NCBI GenBank assembly: GCA_030681235.1
Contig: JAUXWY010000011.1
Coordinates: 1-46,814, forward strand
Reading direction: 5' to 3'
From: Pirellulaceae bacterium
Lineage (GTDB): Bacteria > Planctomycetota > Planctomycetia > Pirellulales > Pirellulaceae
Length of the DNA: 46,814 nt
Under the pieces are notes generated by a model. The model ran no database searches. It saw only the letters and a list, made by a program, of their open reading frames with translations, and was not told where the DNA came from. Positions 25,095 through 34,452 of this stretch are shown one piece after another; positions within the stretch are counted from its first letter, which is position 1; each line of letters begins with the position of its first letter. Position numbers and translations under genes: made by a program.

Positions 25095-26570
25095 ATGGGA
25101 AAACCTACGGGTTTTATGGAGTTTGCTCGGCAGACGGCGAAGAAACGCGGCCCCCAGCAGCGCGTGCAGGATTTTGCCGAATTCGAAAATCGCTTGGCCT
25201 TGAATGTCCTGCAACAGCAGGGAGCGCGTTGCATGAATTGTGGCATTCCCTTTTGCCACACCGGAGGCATGATTGCCAACATGGCGGCCGGTTGCCCGCT
25301 CAACAATTTGATTCCCGAGTGGAACGACTTGGTCTATCGGGATTCATGGGCGGCGGCCTACGATCGCTTGGACCAAACGAATCCGTTTCCAGAATTTACG
25401 GGACGAGTCTGTCCCGCGCCCTGCGAGGGCTCGTGTTGTTTGGGAGTGAATGAACCGCCGGTTACAATCAAGTCCATCGAATGCGAAATCATCGACCGAG
25501 CGTGGGATGAAGGTTGGGTGACAGCCCAACCGCCGCAGAACTCTACGGGACAAAAAGTGGCGGTCGTGGGTGCCGGTCCAGCAGGATTGGCGTGTGCTCA
25601 AGGGTTGCGGCGTTTGGGTCACGAGGTCACCGTCTTCGAACGCGACGATCGAGTGGGTGGCCTGCTGATGTACGGTATCCCCAACATGAAGTTGGACAAG
25701 CAAATTGTGCAACGGCGTGTGGATCAATTGGCAGCGGAAGGTGTGCGTTTTGTGACCGGCGTGGAAGTTGGCAAGGATGTAACGGCCAATCAATTGCGAG
25801 CCGATTACGACGCCGTGGTTTTGGCGATCGGTTCGACTCGGCCAATGGACCTCAAGATACCGGGCCGAGATTTGCACGGCGTCCATTTTGCCATGGAGTA
25901 TTTGGTTGGGAACACCCAGAGTCTGTTGAATTCACAGTTTGCGGACCAAAAGTTTATTGATCCTCGCGACAAACAAGTGGTGGTGATCGGTGGTGGCGAT
26001 ACCGGCAACGATTGCTTGGGGACATCGGTACGACATGGTTGCCGCAATTTGGTCAACTTGGAAATCGTACCGCAGCCTCCGACCGAACGTGCGGCCAACA
26101 ACCCTTGGCCGCAGTGGCCGCGCATCTTTCGCGTCGACTACGGCCACGAAGAAGCGGCCGCGATTTTCGGCAATGATCCGCGACAATTTGGAGTGCAAAC
26201 ATTGGCATTTTTGGGCAACGAACGCGGACAACTGACCGGGCTGCGAGTCCAACAAGTCGATTGGACACGGCCATCACCGGGCGCTCCGTTTTCCGCAGTG
26301 GAAGGCAGTGAGCGAATTCTGCCCGCAGATCTGGTATTCTTAGCATTGGGATTTGTGGGTCCCGATGCGGCCATCGCCGAGCAATTGGGACTGACACTGG
26401 ATCGTCGTGGCAACATTCAAGCGACTTTGGGAGAATTTGCGACGAATGTTCCTGGGGTGTTTTCGGTGGGCGATTGCCGCCGTGGGCAAAGCTTGGTGGT
26501 TTGGGCCATGCGCGAAGGCCGTGATGCAGCGATGGTTGTTCAGCATTACTTAGCGACTTTGGTGAGTTAG
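25095..26570 (+). CDS. gltD: Glutamate synthase (NADPH) small subunit
   Basis: The beta subunit that passes electrons from NADPH through FAD and iron-sulfur clusters to GltB. It has 491 residues, typical for the family. The N-terminal ferredoxin-like region has the cysteines CMNCGIPFC, CPLNN and VCPAPCEGSC. Then come the FAD-binding VAVVGAGPAGLACAQ (about 152-166), the NADPH-binding VVVIGGGDTGNDC, and the C-terminal GVFSVGDCRRG. It lies 33 bp after gltB in the same operon. Confidence 0.96.
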   Translation: MGKPTGFMEFARQTAKKRGPQQRVQDFAEFENRLALNVLQQQGARCMNCGIPFCHTGGMIANMAAGCPLNNLIPEWNDLVYRDSWAAAYDRLDQTNPFPEFTGRVCPAPCEGSCCLGVNEPPVTIKSIECEIIDRAWDEGWVTAQPPQNSTGQKVAVVGAGPAGLACAQGLRRLGHEVTVFERDDRVGGLLMYGIPNMKLDKQIVQRRVDQLAAEGVRFVTGVEVGKDVTANQLRADYDAVVLAIGSTRPMDLKIPGRDLHGVHFAMEYLVGNTQSLLNSQFADQKFIDPRDKQVVVIGGGDTGNDCLGTSVRHGCRNLVNLEIVPQPPTERAANNPWPQWPRIFRVDYGHEEAAAIFGNDPRQFGVQTLAFLGNERGQLTGLRVQQVDWTRPSPGAPFSAVEGSERILPADLVFLALGFVGPDAAIAEQLGLTLDRRGNIQATLGEFATNVPGVFSVGDCRRGQSLVVWAMREGRDAAMVVQHYLATLVS

Positions 26571-26591
26571 CGGCGTCCGGTTTCGGCTGGA

Positions 26592-26597
26592 TATAAT
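26592..26597 (+). promoter_or_regulatory. Candidate -10 element for the mobB-sufS gene group
   Basis: A perfect TATAAT 47 bp before the mobB start, in the 74-bp gap after gltD. No good -35 is seen at 16-18 bp, so this is weak evidence that mobB and the following genes have their own promoter. Confidence 0.3.
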
Positions 26598-26644
26598 GCG
26601 GGTGTAAGAACGTGTCCTTCAATTCGTAAATCGAGGTCCTATCC

Positions 26645-27163
26645 GTGAAACGAGTTCATGTCATTGGCCGAAAGAACCATGGCAAAACCCGGCTGGTAAC
26701 CGAATTGGTGCAACATTTGACCCAACGCGGCTGGCGAGTGGGCACAATCAAACACACGCATCATCAGCACGAACTGGATTCGCCGGGAAAAGACTCTTGG
26801 CAACATCGGCAAGCCGGATCGGTCCGGGTGGGAGTTCTCTCGCATCAGCTGAGTGCCGTGTTCTTGCCGGTGATCGGTGCGGCGGATTCGGAGGATCGAT
26901 ACCATGAGATTGCTCCGTTGTATGTCGACTGCGATTTGGTGATTGTCGAAGGGAATTTGGCCGCCACCGCTCCCAAGATCGAGGTGTGGCGAGAAGAATT
27001 GGGCACCGACCCGATCTACCAAACAGACCTCGGTGTTGAGGTTGTGGTGACCGAGGCGTCTTTGACATTGACACCGCCCCGATTTACGCTGTTGCCAACG
27101 GCGATCGAATCCTTGGCGGATTGGGTGCTGTTTCGGCTCAAGCTTTCGAACATTGCGAAATAA
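26645..27163 (+). CDS. mobB: Molybdopterin-guanine dinucleotide biosynthesis protein B (MobB)
   Basis: A GTP-binding protein thought to help MobA attach GMP to molybdopterin. It has 172 residues. The P-loop GRKNHGKT lies at residues 8-15, followed by the family's VGTIKHTHH (histidine-rich strand) and SVRVGVLSHQLSAVF. LVIVEGNLAATAPKIEVWR replaces the usual VEGFK motif region. The start codon is GTG, supported by GAGG 9 nt upstream. It is the first of three closely spaced genes. No other molybdenum cofactor gene is in the window. Confidence 0.88.
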   Translation: MKRVHVIGRKNHGKTRLVTELVQHLTQRGWRVGTIKHTHHQHELDSPGKDSWQHRQAGSVRVGVLSHQLSAVFLPVIGAADSEDRYHEIAPLYVDCDLVIVEGNLAATAPKIEVWREELGTDPIYQTDLGVEVVVTEASLTLTPPRFTLLPTAIESLADWVLFRLKLSNIAK

Positions 27164-27166
27164 CGA

Positions 27167-28165
27167 ATGAGCAACTCGGCCAACTCGACCGCAGGCACTT
27201 CAAAATTAGGCGTCGCTGCGCCGCAAACGACGCGTGTGGGTTGGATTGGTACGGGCGTGATGGGACAGAGCATGTGTCGCCATCTGCTGGACGGTGGTTA
27301 TGCGGTGACCGTCTACAATCGTACACCGTCCAAGGCCGAGGCGTTATTGGGTGCTGGTGCGCAGTGGGCAGCGGGACCACGGGCTATCGCGGAACGAAGC
27401 GATATCGTGCTCACGATGGTTGGCTATCCATGTGATGTTCACGAAACGATCCTGGGGGACGAGGGCGTTTTGGCGGGCTTGAAGCCAGGTGGGATCGTGA
27501 TCGACATGACCACCAGCGAACCAGAATTGGCGCGACAGATCGCGGCTCGGGCGACGGGGCAAGGCTGTTCGGCATTGGATGCACCCGTTTCGGGTGGCGA
27601 TGTGGGGGCCAGGTCGGCGGCCCTCTCCATCATGGTGGGTGGTCACGCAGATGTCCTGCAGGCCTCTTTACCGCTTTTGTCGTTGATGGGACGAACGATC
27701 CAGCATCAGGGACCGGCCGGAAGCGGGCAACATACCAAAATGGTGAATCAAATCTTGATCGCGTCGGGAATGGTGGGCATTTGTGAGGCTCTATTGTACG
27801 GCTATCGCGCGGGGTTGGACTTGGAGATTGTCTTGAAAAGCGTTTCGGCTGGCGCGGCGGGCAGTTGGTCGCTATCGAACCTGACGCCCCGCATGTTATC
27901 GGGGGATTTTCGGCCCGGTTTCTTCGTGGAGCATCTGCTCAAGGACCTTGGCATTGCCTTGGCCGAGTCACGGCGCATGGGACTGGTGCTTCCGGGACTG
28001 GCGTTGGCCGAGCAATTGTACTTGGCGACGGCGGCGGCTGGATGGGAAAAAAATGGCACCCAGGCGCTGCTGCTGGCGCTGGCCCGATTGTCAAACGTCG
28101 CGTGGTCAAACGGGCCAGAGCCCAAATCGCCGCGTCACTTCTCGGCCGAGCCTCATCAAAACTAG
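27167..28165 (+). CDS. NAD(P)-dependent beta-hydroxyacid dehydrogenase (3-hydroxyisobutyrate dehydrogenase family)
   Basis: A cytoplasmic oxidoreductase of the HIBADH/tartronate semialdehyde reductase family, 332 residues. The Rossmann motif GWIGTGVMGQSM lies at 25-36, the substrate-binding DAPVSGGDVGA at 138-148, and the catalytic lysine is Lys191 in GSGQHTKMVNQ. The N-terminus is about 20 residues longer than usual and Ser/Thr-rich. It starts 3 bp after the mobB stop and ends 7 bp before sufS. The substrate (3-hydroxyisobutyrate, tartronate semialdehyde, succinic semialdehyde or other) cannot be told. Confidence 0.88.
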   Translation: MSNSANSTAGTSKLGVAAPQTTRVGWIGTGVMGQSMCRHLLDGGYAVTVYNRTPSKAEALLGAGAQWAAGPRAIAERSDIVLTMVGYPCDVHETILGDEGVLAGLKPGGIVIDMTTSEPELARQIAARATGQGCSALDAPVSGGDVGARSAALSIMVGGHADVLQASLPLLSLMGRTIQHQGPAGSGQHTKMVNQILIASGMVGICEALLYGYRAGLDLEIVLKSVSAGAAGSWSLSNLTPRMLSGDFRPGFFVEHLLKDLGIALAESRRMGLVLPGLALAEQLYLATAAAGWEKNGTQALLLALARLSNVAWSNGPEPKSPRHFSAEPHQN

Positions 28166-28172
28166 GTAAACC

Positions 28173-29414
28173 ATGTTGACGGAATCCCAGGCCACGTTTG
28201 ATCCGGACGTCATTCGGCGTGACTTTCCGGTTCTGCAGCAGATGGTCCATCGCAATCGACCGCTGATCTATCTGGATAACGCGGCGTCCACGCAACGTCC
28301 CGCGGCCGTCATTGAGGCGATGAGCGAGTGTTATCGGCAAGACTATTCGAATGTGCATCGGGGAATCCACACGCTGAGCGAACGCATGACGGTTCGTTAC
28401 GAACACGCGCGGCAGCAAGTCCAGCAGTTGTTGGGTACCCGCCATGCTCATGAAATCATCTTTACGAGCGGTTCGACGGCTGCCATCAATCTAGTGGCCC
28501 ACAGCTTTGGTGCTCTTCTACAAGCTGGTGATGAGATCGTGTTGAGTGTGATGGAGCACCACAGCAACATCGTTCCGTGGCAACAATTGGCGGCCAGGCA
28601 GGGACTCGTACTGCGATGGGTGGGACTCCAGGACGACGGTCGGCTGGACTTGGAACAGTTTCAAGCATGCCTGAATTCACGGACTCGATTAGTGGCCATC
28701 ACGATGGTCTCAAACGTGTTGGGCGTGATCAATCCGATCCAACAATTGTGCCGATGGAGCCACGCGGTCGGAGCGGTTGTGTTGGTGGACGCGGCTCAGG
28801 CCGTGCCGCACCTGCCGATCCAAGTGACCGACCTGGAATGTGATTTTCTAGTGTTCAGTGGGCACAAAATGTTGGGTCCAACCGGCATTGGTGTTTTGTT
28901 TGGACGGGAAGAGTTGCTCGATACGATGCCTCCATTCTTGGGCGGCGGCAGCATGATTGAAACTGTGGAACAAACGGGCTTTCAACCCGCAGCCTTGCCA
29001 GCCAAGTTTGAGGCCGGTACGCCGCCGATTGTCGAGGCAGTCGGCTTGAGCGCGGCAGTCGACTATTTGAACAAGCTTGGATTGGAACAAATCGACCGAC
29101 ATGAACGACAATTGGCTAAGCGATGCTTGCAAGGCCTGTCCGCGATTGCCGGCCTGCGGATCTTGGGGCCAACCTCAGGCGACCGAGTAGGAATGGTGTC
29201 CTTCGTCGTGGAAGGCGTCAATTCGCAAGACTTGGCTAGATTTCTAGACTTCCGAGGGTTTGCCACCCGGGCGGGACACCATTGTGCGATGCCTCTGCAC
29301 CAGAGTTTAGGCTTGGCCAACAGCCTAAGAGCCAGCTTTTATTTGTACAACACGCTCGAAGATGTCGATCAGATGCTCGCCGCATTGCCTGAAATACTGG
29401 ATCGACTTCGGTAA
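28173..29414 (+). CDS. sufS: Cysteine desulfurase, SufS type
   Basis: A PLP enzyme that takes sulfur from cysteine for Fe-S cluster assembly. It has 413 residues. Lys232 (SGHKMLGPTG) binds PLP, His130 (MEHHSN) stacks on it, and the active-site Cys371 lies in RAGHHCAMPLH, the group II (SufS/CsdA) pattern. The YLDNAAST opening is typical. No sufBCD, sufU or sufE lies next to it here. AGG spaced 6 nt supports the ATG. It is the last gene of the mobB group. Confidence 0.93.
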   Translation: MLTESQATFDPDVIRRDFPVLQQMVHRNRPLIYLDNAASTQRPAAVIEAMSECYRQDYSNVHRGIHTLSERMTVRYEHARQQVQQLLGTRHAHEIIFTSGSTAAINLVAHSFGALLQAGDEIVLSVMEHHSNIVPWQQLAARQGLVLRWVGLQDDGRLDLEQFQACLNSRTRLVAITMVSNVLGVINPIQQLCRWSHAVGAVVLVDAAQAVPHLPIQVTDLECDFLVFSGHKMLGPTGIGVLFGREELLDTMPPFLGGGSMIETVEQTGFQPAALPAKFEAGTPPIVEAVGLSAAVDYLNKLGLEQIDRHERQLAKRCLQGLSAIAGLRILGPTSGDRVGMVSFVVEGVNSQDLARFLDFRGFATRAGHHCAMPLHQSLGLANSLRASFYLYNTLEDVDQMLAALPEILDRLR

Positions 29415-29462
29415 CGCGATCAACAGCCCGCCAAACAAGCAGAACGCAGCGCAATCAAGAGC

Positions 29463-29543
29463 GGAAGGCACGGGAATCGAACCCGCAACCCCTTACGGGG
29501 CACTTCATTTCCAATGAAGCCGCTAGCCATTCGCTTACCTTCC
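29463..29543 (-). tRNA. tRNA-Ser (anticodon GGA)
   Basis: Read on the minus strand: acceptor GGAAGGT paired with GCCTTCC, an anticodon stem CTTCA/TGAAG with loop TTGGAAA (anticodon GGA), a long variable arm CCCC-GTAA-GGGG typical of class II tRNAs, a T arm GCGGG-TTCGATT-CCCGT, and discriminator G as expected for serine. CCA is not encoded. In this fold position 8 is A where U is nearly universal, and the D arm is short. Confidence 0.9.
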
Positions 29544-29559
29544 AACGGCTGCCCCCATC

Positions 29560-29565
29560 ATAATA
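29560..29565 (-). promoter_or_regulatory. Candidate -10 element of the tRNA-Ser gene
   Basis: TATTAT on the minus strand, 16 bp before the tRNA 5' end. It lies in the loop of a 5-bp hairpin (CCATC/GATGG, 29555-29570). No -35 match is seen. Confidence 0.25.
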
Positions 29566-29587
29566 GATGGCCCTGTCTTCGGGAAGG

Positions 29588-31402
29588 CTAACCCGGATCC
29601 GTCTGATCCGTCTGATCTGACTGATCCGTCTGATCTGACTGATCCGTCTGATCTGACTGATCTGACTGATCTGACTGATCCGTCTGATCTAGCAGGCCTG
29701 CTTCGCGTTTGCGGGCTTCGATGTCTTGGGTTGTCATCAGGTTCTTGATGTTGGCCCGACCGTAGCGGCGGACGCGTTCGTCAATGAACCACTGCATCGG
29801 AAAATCGTCTGGCCATTCCCGCCCGACGTCCCTCAAGTGGGCGCCGAACCTGGTGAAGTCTTGCATCAAGTCTTCGATCAGAGTGCTTTCCCCATCATGA
29901 AGACCCGGATAGGGCTGCAACGCATCGCTCGTGTGTTGGAAGTATCGCCACAGGGCATCAATCGCACCGTCCCGTTTGACCTTCGTAACCGCGCCATTTT
30001 CGTCGGTCACTTCTTCTTCATAGGTTTCCAGAATTCCCTGTCGAACTAGCTCCGTCGCTTCGTACGAAGCTTGACGAGCCAACACACCGGGGACCGTGGA
30101 CTCCATGTCGGTAAAGTCTCGCCAGTAGTTGTAGTTGACGGTATAGCGATAGCTGTCCATCTGACTGACGAGAAATTCTCCATCGGCAAGTTCACGCAAC
30201 AAATTGTCAGCTTTCACTTTGTTTTCCGCCGGAGCTCGAGCCCTCACCTCATCCTCATAGACACGGATATCCAGCTCGATTCGGTTCATCTCGGTCATTT
30301 CTTTGTACTGTCGCTCCTCTTGCGGCATGTTGAGGATCTGTTGATCCAACGGACTGAGGCGGGATATTTTTTCTTGAGTGATTTGTTGCCGGACGCCGGG
30401 CGCCAACTCATCCATTCGCCGAGCGATCGATCGCTGAAACTCTCTTTGACGCTCCAGATCTTCAAGACGAATAACGGTCCCAAAACTCGTGGTGATATCC
30501 CGCTTGCCAAACCCTTGTCGGCCGTTTACCGGATCGCGATCCGTCCAAGCTTCAAAAGCCGTTCGCCACGCTCGGCGGGTGGCTTCGCCCGGGCGGAAAT
30601 CGACTGATAGGTTTTCCGCATATTGACGCAATTGTTGTGGGCCTTTGACCCAATACATCAAATCGCTGGTTCGTTTGGGGACGCCCAGGTTCTCTCGCAT
30701 TTCGTAGGACTTGTCGTACCACCAATACGACAACATCCAAGAATCGAACCCACCCGCCTCTGGACGATCGAACAATTCGGGATTGATAAACTTGCTAACA
30801 AGGGCATCCACATACTCTCGGTCCTTGCGCAGCATCTGGCGAAACTGTCTCTTTTCGTCAGAAACACCGAACTTGATTCCGGTGTGCAAGCCTAGGTTGT
30901 CATAGATTCGGTGATCACGTCGATTGTAGGCGATGCCCTTGGTAAAGAAGTTCAGCCCTTCTTTGACCCAAAAATACCGATCTTGATAGTCATCAAACTC
31001 GCGTGAAATGTTGTACGACAGATTGTGACCTTGGAATTCCCACACCGAGATAAAATTGGGTTGCAAAAGTACCAGAGTGTCGACCGTTCCTGAAACCTTG
31101 TCGAACGCTTTCTTTTCCTGGTACGCGTTGGCTTGATTCCACAACACATTGACCGCGATTCCATGGAGTCCCATCGACGCCAACTTCATCACTTCGCTGG
31201 TTGGATCAATACTGCTCAGACTCGCCTGTGACAAATTGTGTTTGGACCGCAGCTGAGAAATCGTGCCGCCGGTAGCTTCACCGGCTTGATTCGGATTCTT
31301 ATTGATCTGATTGGGTCGAGCCAAAAAGGAAATTGGCACCAACAGAATTGCTGCCAAAATACCGTAGATCGCCTTGCGGTAATGAGAAGGTGCAAAGTTC
31401 AT
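29588..31402 (-). CDS. Membrane-anchored partner of an ABC exporter, with a DQS/DQT repeat tail
   Basis: A 604-residue protein with one N-terminal TM helix (about 11-28) and a large domain likely outside the membrane. Residues about 100-190 have TPR-like helices (LLQPNFISVWEFQGHNLSYN, RRDHRIYDNLG). The rest is polar and alpha-helical with no known motif. The last ~35 residues are tandem DQT/DQS triplets. The start overlaps the permease stop by four bases (ATGA), so it is translationally coupled to an ABC transporter and probably is its accessory or substrate-handling part. I do not recognise the family with certainty; related proteins may occur in other planctomycetes. The repeat tail could be trimmed or glycosylated, which is speculation. 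Confidence 0.7.
   Translation of the reverse strand: MNFAPSHYRKAIYGILAAILLVPISFLARPNQINKNPNQAGEATGGTISQLRSKHNLSQASLSSIDPTSEVMKLASMGLHGIAVNVLWNQANAYQEKKAFDKVSGTVDTLVLLQPNFISVWEFQGHNLSYNISREFDDYQDRYFWVKEGLNFFTKGIAYNRRDHRIYDNLGLHTGIKFGVSDEKRQFRQMLRKDREYVDALVSKFINPELFDRPEAGGFDSWMLSYWWYDKSYEMRENLGVPKRTSDLMYWVKGPQQLRQYAENLSVDFRPGEATRRAWRTAFEAWTDRDPVNGRQGFGKRDITTSFGTVIRLEDLERQREFQRSIARRMDELAPGVRQQITQEKISRLSPLDQQILNMPQEERQYKEMTEMNRIELDIRVYEDEVRARAPAENKVKADNLLRELADGEFLVSQMDSYRYTVNYNYWRDFTDMESTVPGVLARQASYEATELVRQGILETYEEEVTDENGAVTKVKRDGAIDALWRYFQHTSDALQPYPGLHDGESTLIEDLMQDFTRFGAHLRDVGREWPDDFPMQWFIDERVRRYGRANIKNLMTTQDIEARKREAGLLDQTDQSDQSDQSDQTDQSDQTDQSDQTDQTDPG
29596..29685. repeat. 9-bp tandem repeat, 10 units, encoding a DQS/DQT tail
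   Basis: Ten head-to-tail units of GATCCGTCT or GATCTGACT. The minus strand reads them as DQT or DQS within the last 40 codons of the 604-residue protein. The two unit types alternate and then run three alike (29650-29676), the pattern expected of slippage or unequal exchange. Copy number may vary between strains. Confidence 0.9.
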
Positions 31403-33363
31403 GCGGCTGCAATCTCCCTGGTCTTGAAGCAGAAGTAACCGATAACCATCATGCCCGCGGCGAACGTAAACGCCGTCAGCAAATTGATCATCAGCAGATG
31501 ATTGTCAATGGTGTAGCCGTATGCCAAGTAGTTCGCCAAGTTGAAGTTCTCGAATCGAGGCACTGCAAACGACAGACTCTTCAAGCCCGGCAACAACAAT
31601 TGTTTGTCCACAAACGTCAGCATCTGCGTGCCCAATCCCGGCGGCAAGGGATGTTGCAAATTCATTTGCGTGACCAACCGATAGAGGGCTTCCGCAGGGC
31701 CACCACCCCACATGTTGGCCAACCTATCTGTGCTCAAAACCGAATTCGCCACAAACACAATGAAGTTTGCGGAATAGCCGAAGACAACCACGCCCACGGC
31801 ACTTATCAACACGACGGGACCTTTGAGAAACGTGCTCAGCGCAATACTCAGCGCAATGATAGCAAGCATTTGAGCCCAGATCCCCAAGAATCCTCGGATG
31901 TAATTCCAACCGAATGACGTGTCGCCGGCGTGGAAATAGACGCTGGCCCGAGCCACACCCAAATACTGCTTCTGATCGATACAACGCACGATCAGGTCAA
32001 GTTCGCCGTTTGGGGCGAGGTCTTCAAAAAAGTCCAGTTCTTGATTGGTTCGATCCGGTTGCCCGACCGCTCGGATCGTGCCGTTCTTCTGCTTGCGAGA
32101 AATCGTCAAAGTTTGAACCTTGAATTCTTCCGTTTCGAACGGGATTTTGACCGACTTGACTTGAGCCGTGGCGGTATCGGCGACGTCCACAACATTTCGC
32201 AGTTCAATTTCCGCCTCGATTCGGCGGCGTACATCGCCGATGTGGGTGCGAAACACCGCCAAATTCAGGTCCAAATTGACTTGGTCGGCGTTCGAAAACT
32301 TCGCGGCCGTCAACCCAGAAAACCGAAAAGTGGCGGTGCTTTGGGTGCCGCCTTGAATGTACTTGTGATAGTCCCACACTTCCCCCACGTTGACACCCTG
32401 CGTATCGGTTCCTTTTTCGTCGGTTAGCGATAACGCTGCCAAGTCACCACGCGGAGACGAGTAGATCGGCAGCCGAGCCCGAAGGTTTCCCTGCGGCGGG
32501 CCAAAACGAACCATTTTCGGGTGTTGTGTTACAGGATCCGATTCCACAACTTTGACGGAATGGGTGTGTCCGGCCGTTTCATCGGCGACGACGTCAAACG
32601 CTCCATCCGGAAGCTGCACAATTGCCAAACGATGAACGTGATCATTGTTACGAGTCGTGAAGACCGACGATTCAAAAACGGCTCTCGGATCAAAAGGGCG
32701 GCGTCCATCGGGCGTAAATCCATCCACGATCGGCAACCATTTATCAACGGTAATCTCTTCACTCAGTTCGTGCGTGTGATCAATCCCACGAACCATAAAA
32801 ACGTAACTCAACCCGCCCACAATCGCCAAGAGAACTGTCCCAATGACGGCAAACCCAACAAATCGTCCTACGACAATTTCACTTGCTCGAACTGGCTTCG
32901 TGACCACCGTATAGATCGTCTTCGACAGGATGTCGTTTGGCAGGCTGAAGGCACTGACCAAAACCGCAAAAATGGAAACCAAGATCTGGGCCGCGAAGAA
33001 CAGGAAGGCTACATAGCTACGTTCTGGGTTTTTTCCTCCGCCGCCAATGAACCAACCCGCCACGGCCAGCGCCGCGACAAAGATGGCCAAAGTCACCACA
33101 AACAAGCGGAAGTTTTCTTTGATGGCCAACCGGGCGATCGCCCAAACTCGGCGAAATCTCATTCCGACCAAATCCGGAACCGCTTGAAAGACCGTTTGCG
33201 AGACCGCAAAAAATGCCTCGCTGGGACCGTGGCGAAAACTAGAAACGATAAACCCCAGCAGCAGTCCAGATACCGCACAGATGACCGTGACGAAGACAAA
33301 CGTCAACAACGCACCGTCCGTCAACAGCCAATCGGATACCGAGCGAAATTCTTCGACAACCAT
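31399..33363 (-). CDS. ABC transporter permease with a large non-membrane domain
   Basis: A 654-residue integral membrane protein of the ABC-2 kind. TM helices lie at about 13-38, 88-108, 119-145 and 165-190. A soluble domain (about 200-480, beta-rich, including DKWLPIVDGFTPDGRRPFDP and FRFSGLTAAKFSNADQVNLDLNL) follows, and several more TM helices lie after about 490. The soluble domain is much larger than in ordinary ABC-2 permeases and probably lies outside the cytoplasm. It is preceded by the ATPase gene (gap 86 bp) and overlaps the next gene by four bases. Substrate unknown. Confidence 0.82.
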   Translation of the reverse strand: MVVEEFRSVSDWLLTDGALLTFVFVTVICAVSGLLLGFIVSSFRHGPSEAFFAVSQTVFQAVPDLVGMRFRRVWAIARLAIKENFRLFVVTLAIFVAALAVAGWFIGGGGKNPERSYVAFLFFAAQILVSIFAVLVSAFSLPNDILSKTIYTVVTKPVRASEIVVGRFVGFAVIGTVLLAIVGGLSYVFMVRGIDHTHELSEEITVDKWLPIVDGFTPDGRRPFDPRAVFESSVFTTRNNDHVHRLAIVQLPDGAFDVVADETAGHTHSVKVVESDPVTQHPKMVRFGPPQGNLRARLPIYSSPRGDLAALSLTDEKGTDTQGVNVGEVWDYHKYIQGGTQSTATFRFSGLTAAKFSNADQVNLDLNLAVFRTHIGDVRRRIEAEIELRNVVDVADTATAQVKSVKIPFETEEFKVQTLTISRKQKNGTIRAVGQPDRTNQELDFFEDLAPNGELDLIVRCIDQKQYLGVARASVYFHAGDTSFGWNYIRGFLGIWAQMLAIIALSIALSTFLKGPVVLISAVGVVVFGYSANFIVFVANSVLSTDRLANMWGGGPAEALYRLVTQMNLQHPLPPGLGTQMLTFVDKQLLLPGLKSLSFAVPRFENFNLANYLAYGYTIDNHLLMINLLTAFTFAAGMMVIGYFCFKTREIAAA

Positions 33364-33449
33364 TTCGTATCTACCTATCAGATCTTTCTAATGGGTCGCC
33401 CCAGGCCGTGCCTGGTTGCGGTTCCCCAAGGTCCCGGATTGCCGCAGTC

Positions 33450-34415
33450 TTACCGCGTGCCGTTGTCGTCGCCACTGCCAATAATTCCCCGGGCGCCCGG
33501 GCGAGTTTGGCTTTCGCGAATGATGTCCAAGAACAAATTTTCCAACGTGTTTTTCGGACTGGACACATCCAGCATTTTTCCGCCGCTTTGGGCCAGGATC
33601 TCGGAGATCTTGGCCTGAGCATCTTTGGTTAACCCCTCAACCCGAATCTGCTGCTGATTGGTCACTTCCAAAAGTTCATCGACCCGTCCCAATTCTTTCA
33701 GTTCGCCTTGGTACAGAATCGCGATTCGATCACAAACGTCTTGGACGTCGGCCAGCAAGTGACTGCACATCACGACTGTCTTGCCTTGTTCCTTGAGTTC
33801 GATGATCAAGTCCTTCATTTCCCGGGTTCCCAGCGGATCCAGACCGCTCGTGGGTTCGTCCAGCAGGACCAAGTCCGGATCATTGATCAGCGCTTGCGCC
33901 AAGCCAATTCGCCGCGTCATGCCTTTGGAGTACTCTCGTAGCGGGCGTCGCCGGGCCCATTTCAGGCCAACCTTTTCGATAAGTTTGGCCGCACGCTCGC
34001 GCCGCACTTCACTGGGCATGTCAAACAATCGACCGTAAAAATCCAATGTTTCTTCGGCGGTCAAGAAGCGGTACAGGTACGACTCTTCCGGCAGGTACCC
34101 AATTCGCTCGTTCTTTGATACGTCGGTGGTGGGTTTTCCAAAGATCGTGGCGCGACCGCTCGATGGAAACAGCAACCCCAACAATAGCTTGATCGTGGTC
34201 GATTTACCCGAGCCGTTTGGACCCAGCAACCCGAAAACTTCGCCTTTGCGAATTTCCAAATCCAGCCCTTTGAGAGCGCGGACCTTGGATCGTCCCCAAA
34301 AGTCCGAGTAGATTTTGGTCAGGTTTTGCGTTTCAATCACGATGTTCGGGTCGTAATCGACGTTGGTCTGAACCAGCTTGGCGCCCGCAGGAGCCGTAGA
34401 AGTCGCACTTGCCAT
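33450..34415 (-). CDS. ABC transporter ATP-binding protein
   Basis: The cytoplasmic ATPase of an ABC-2 exporter, 321 residues. Walker [10 protein letters not shown] lies at 65-73. The signature reads EYSKGMTRR, which diverges from LSGGQ as usual for this subgroup, and Walker [14 protein letters not shown] and the switch CSHLL are present. The C-terminal part (about 240-321) is a low-similarity extension common in drug or lipid exporters. The ATG at 34415 is chosen: an upstream start at 34469 would run into the terminator at 34453-34487. First gene of a three-gene operon with the permease and the DQS/DQT protein. Confidence 0.93.
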   Translation of the reverse strand: MASATSTAPAGAKLVQTNVDYDPNIVIETQNLTKIYSDFWGRSKVRALKGLDLEIRKGEVFGLLGPNGSGKSTTIKLLLGLLFPSSGRATIFGKPTTDVSKNERIGYLPEESYLYRFLTAEETLDFYGRLFDMPSEVRRERAAKLIEKVGLKWARRRPLREYSKGMTRRIGLAQALINDPDLVLLDEPTSGLDPLGTREMKDLIIELKEQGKTVVMCSHLLADVQDVCDRIAILYQGELKELGRVDELLEVTNQQQIRVEGLTKDAQAKISEILAQSGGKMLDVSSPKNTLENLFLDIIRESQTRPGARGIIGSGDDNGTR

Positions 34416-34452
34416 TCCGCACGTATCTCCAAATATCTCACAAAACCGACCC

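Noticed and set aside
29596-29685. Iteron-like or CRISPR-like repeats
   Set aside because: The 9-bp units have no spacers, keep frame and encode the tail of the 604-residue protein.
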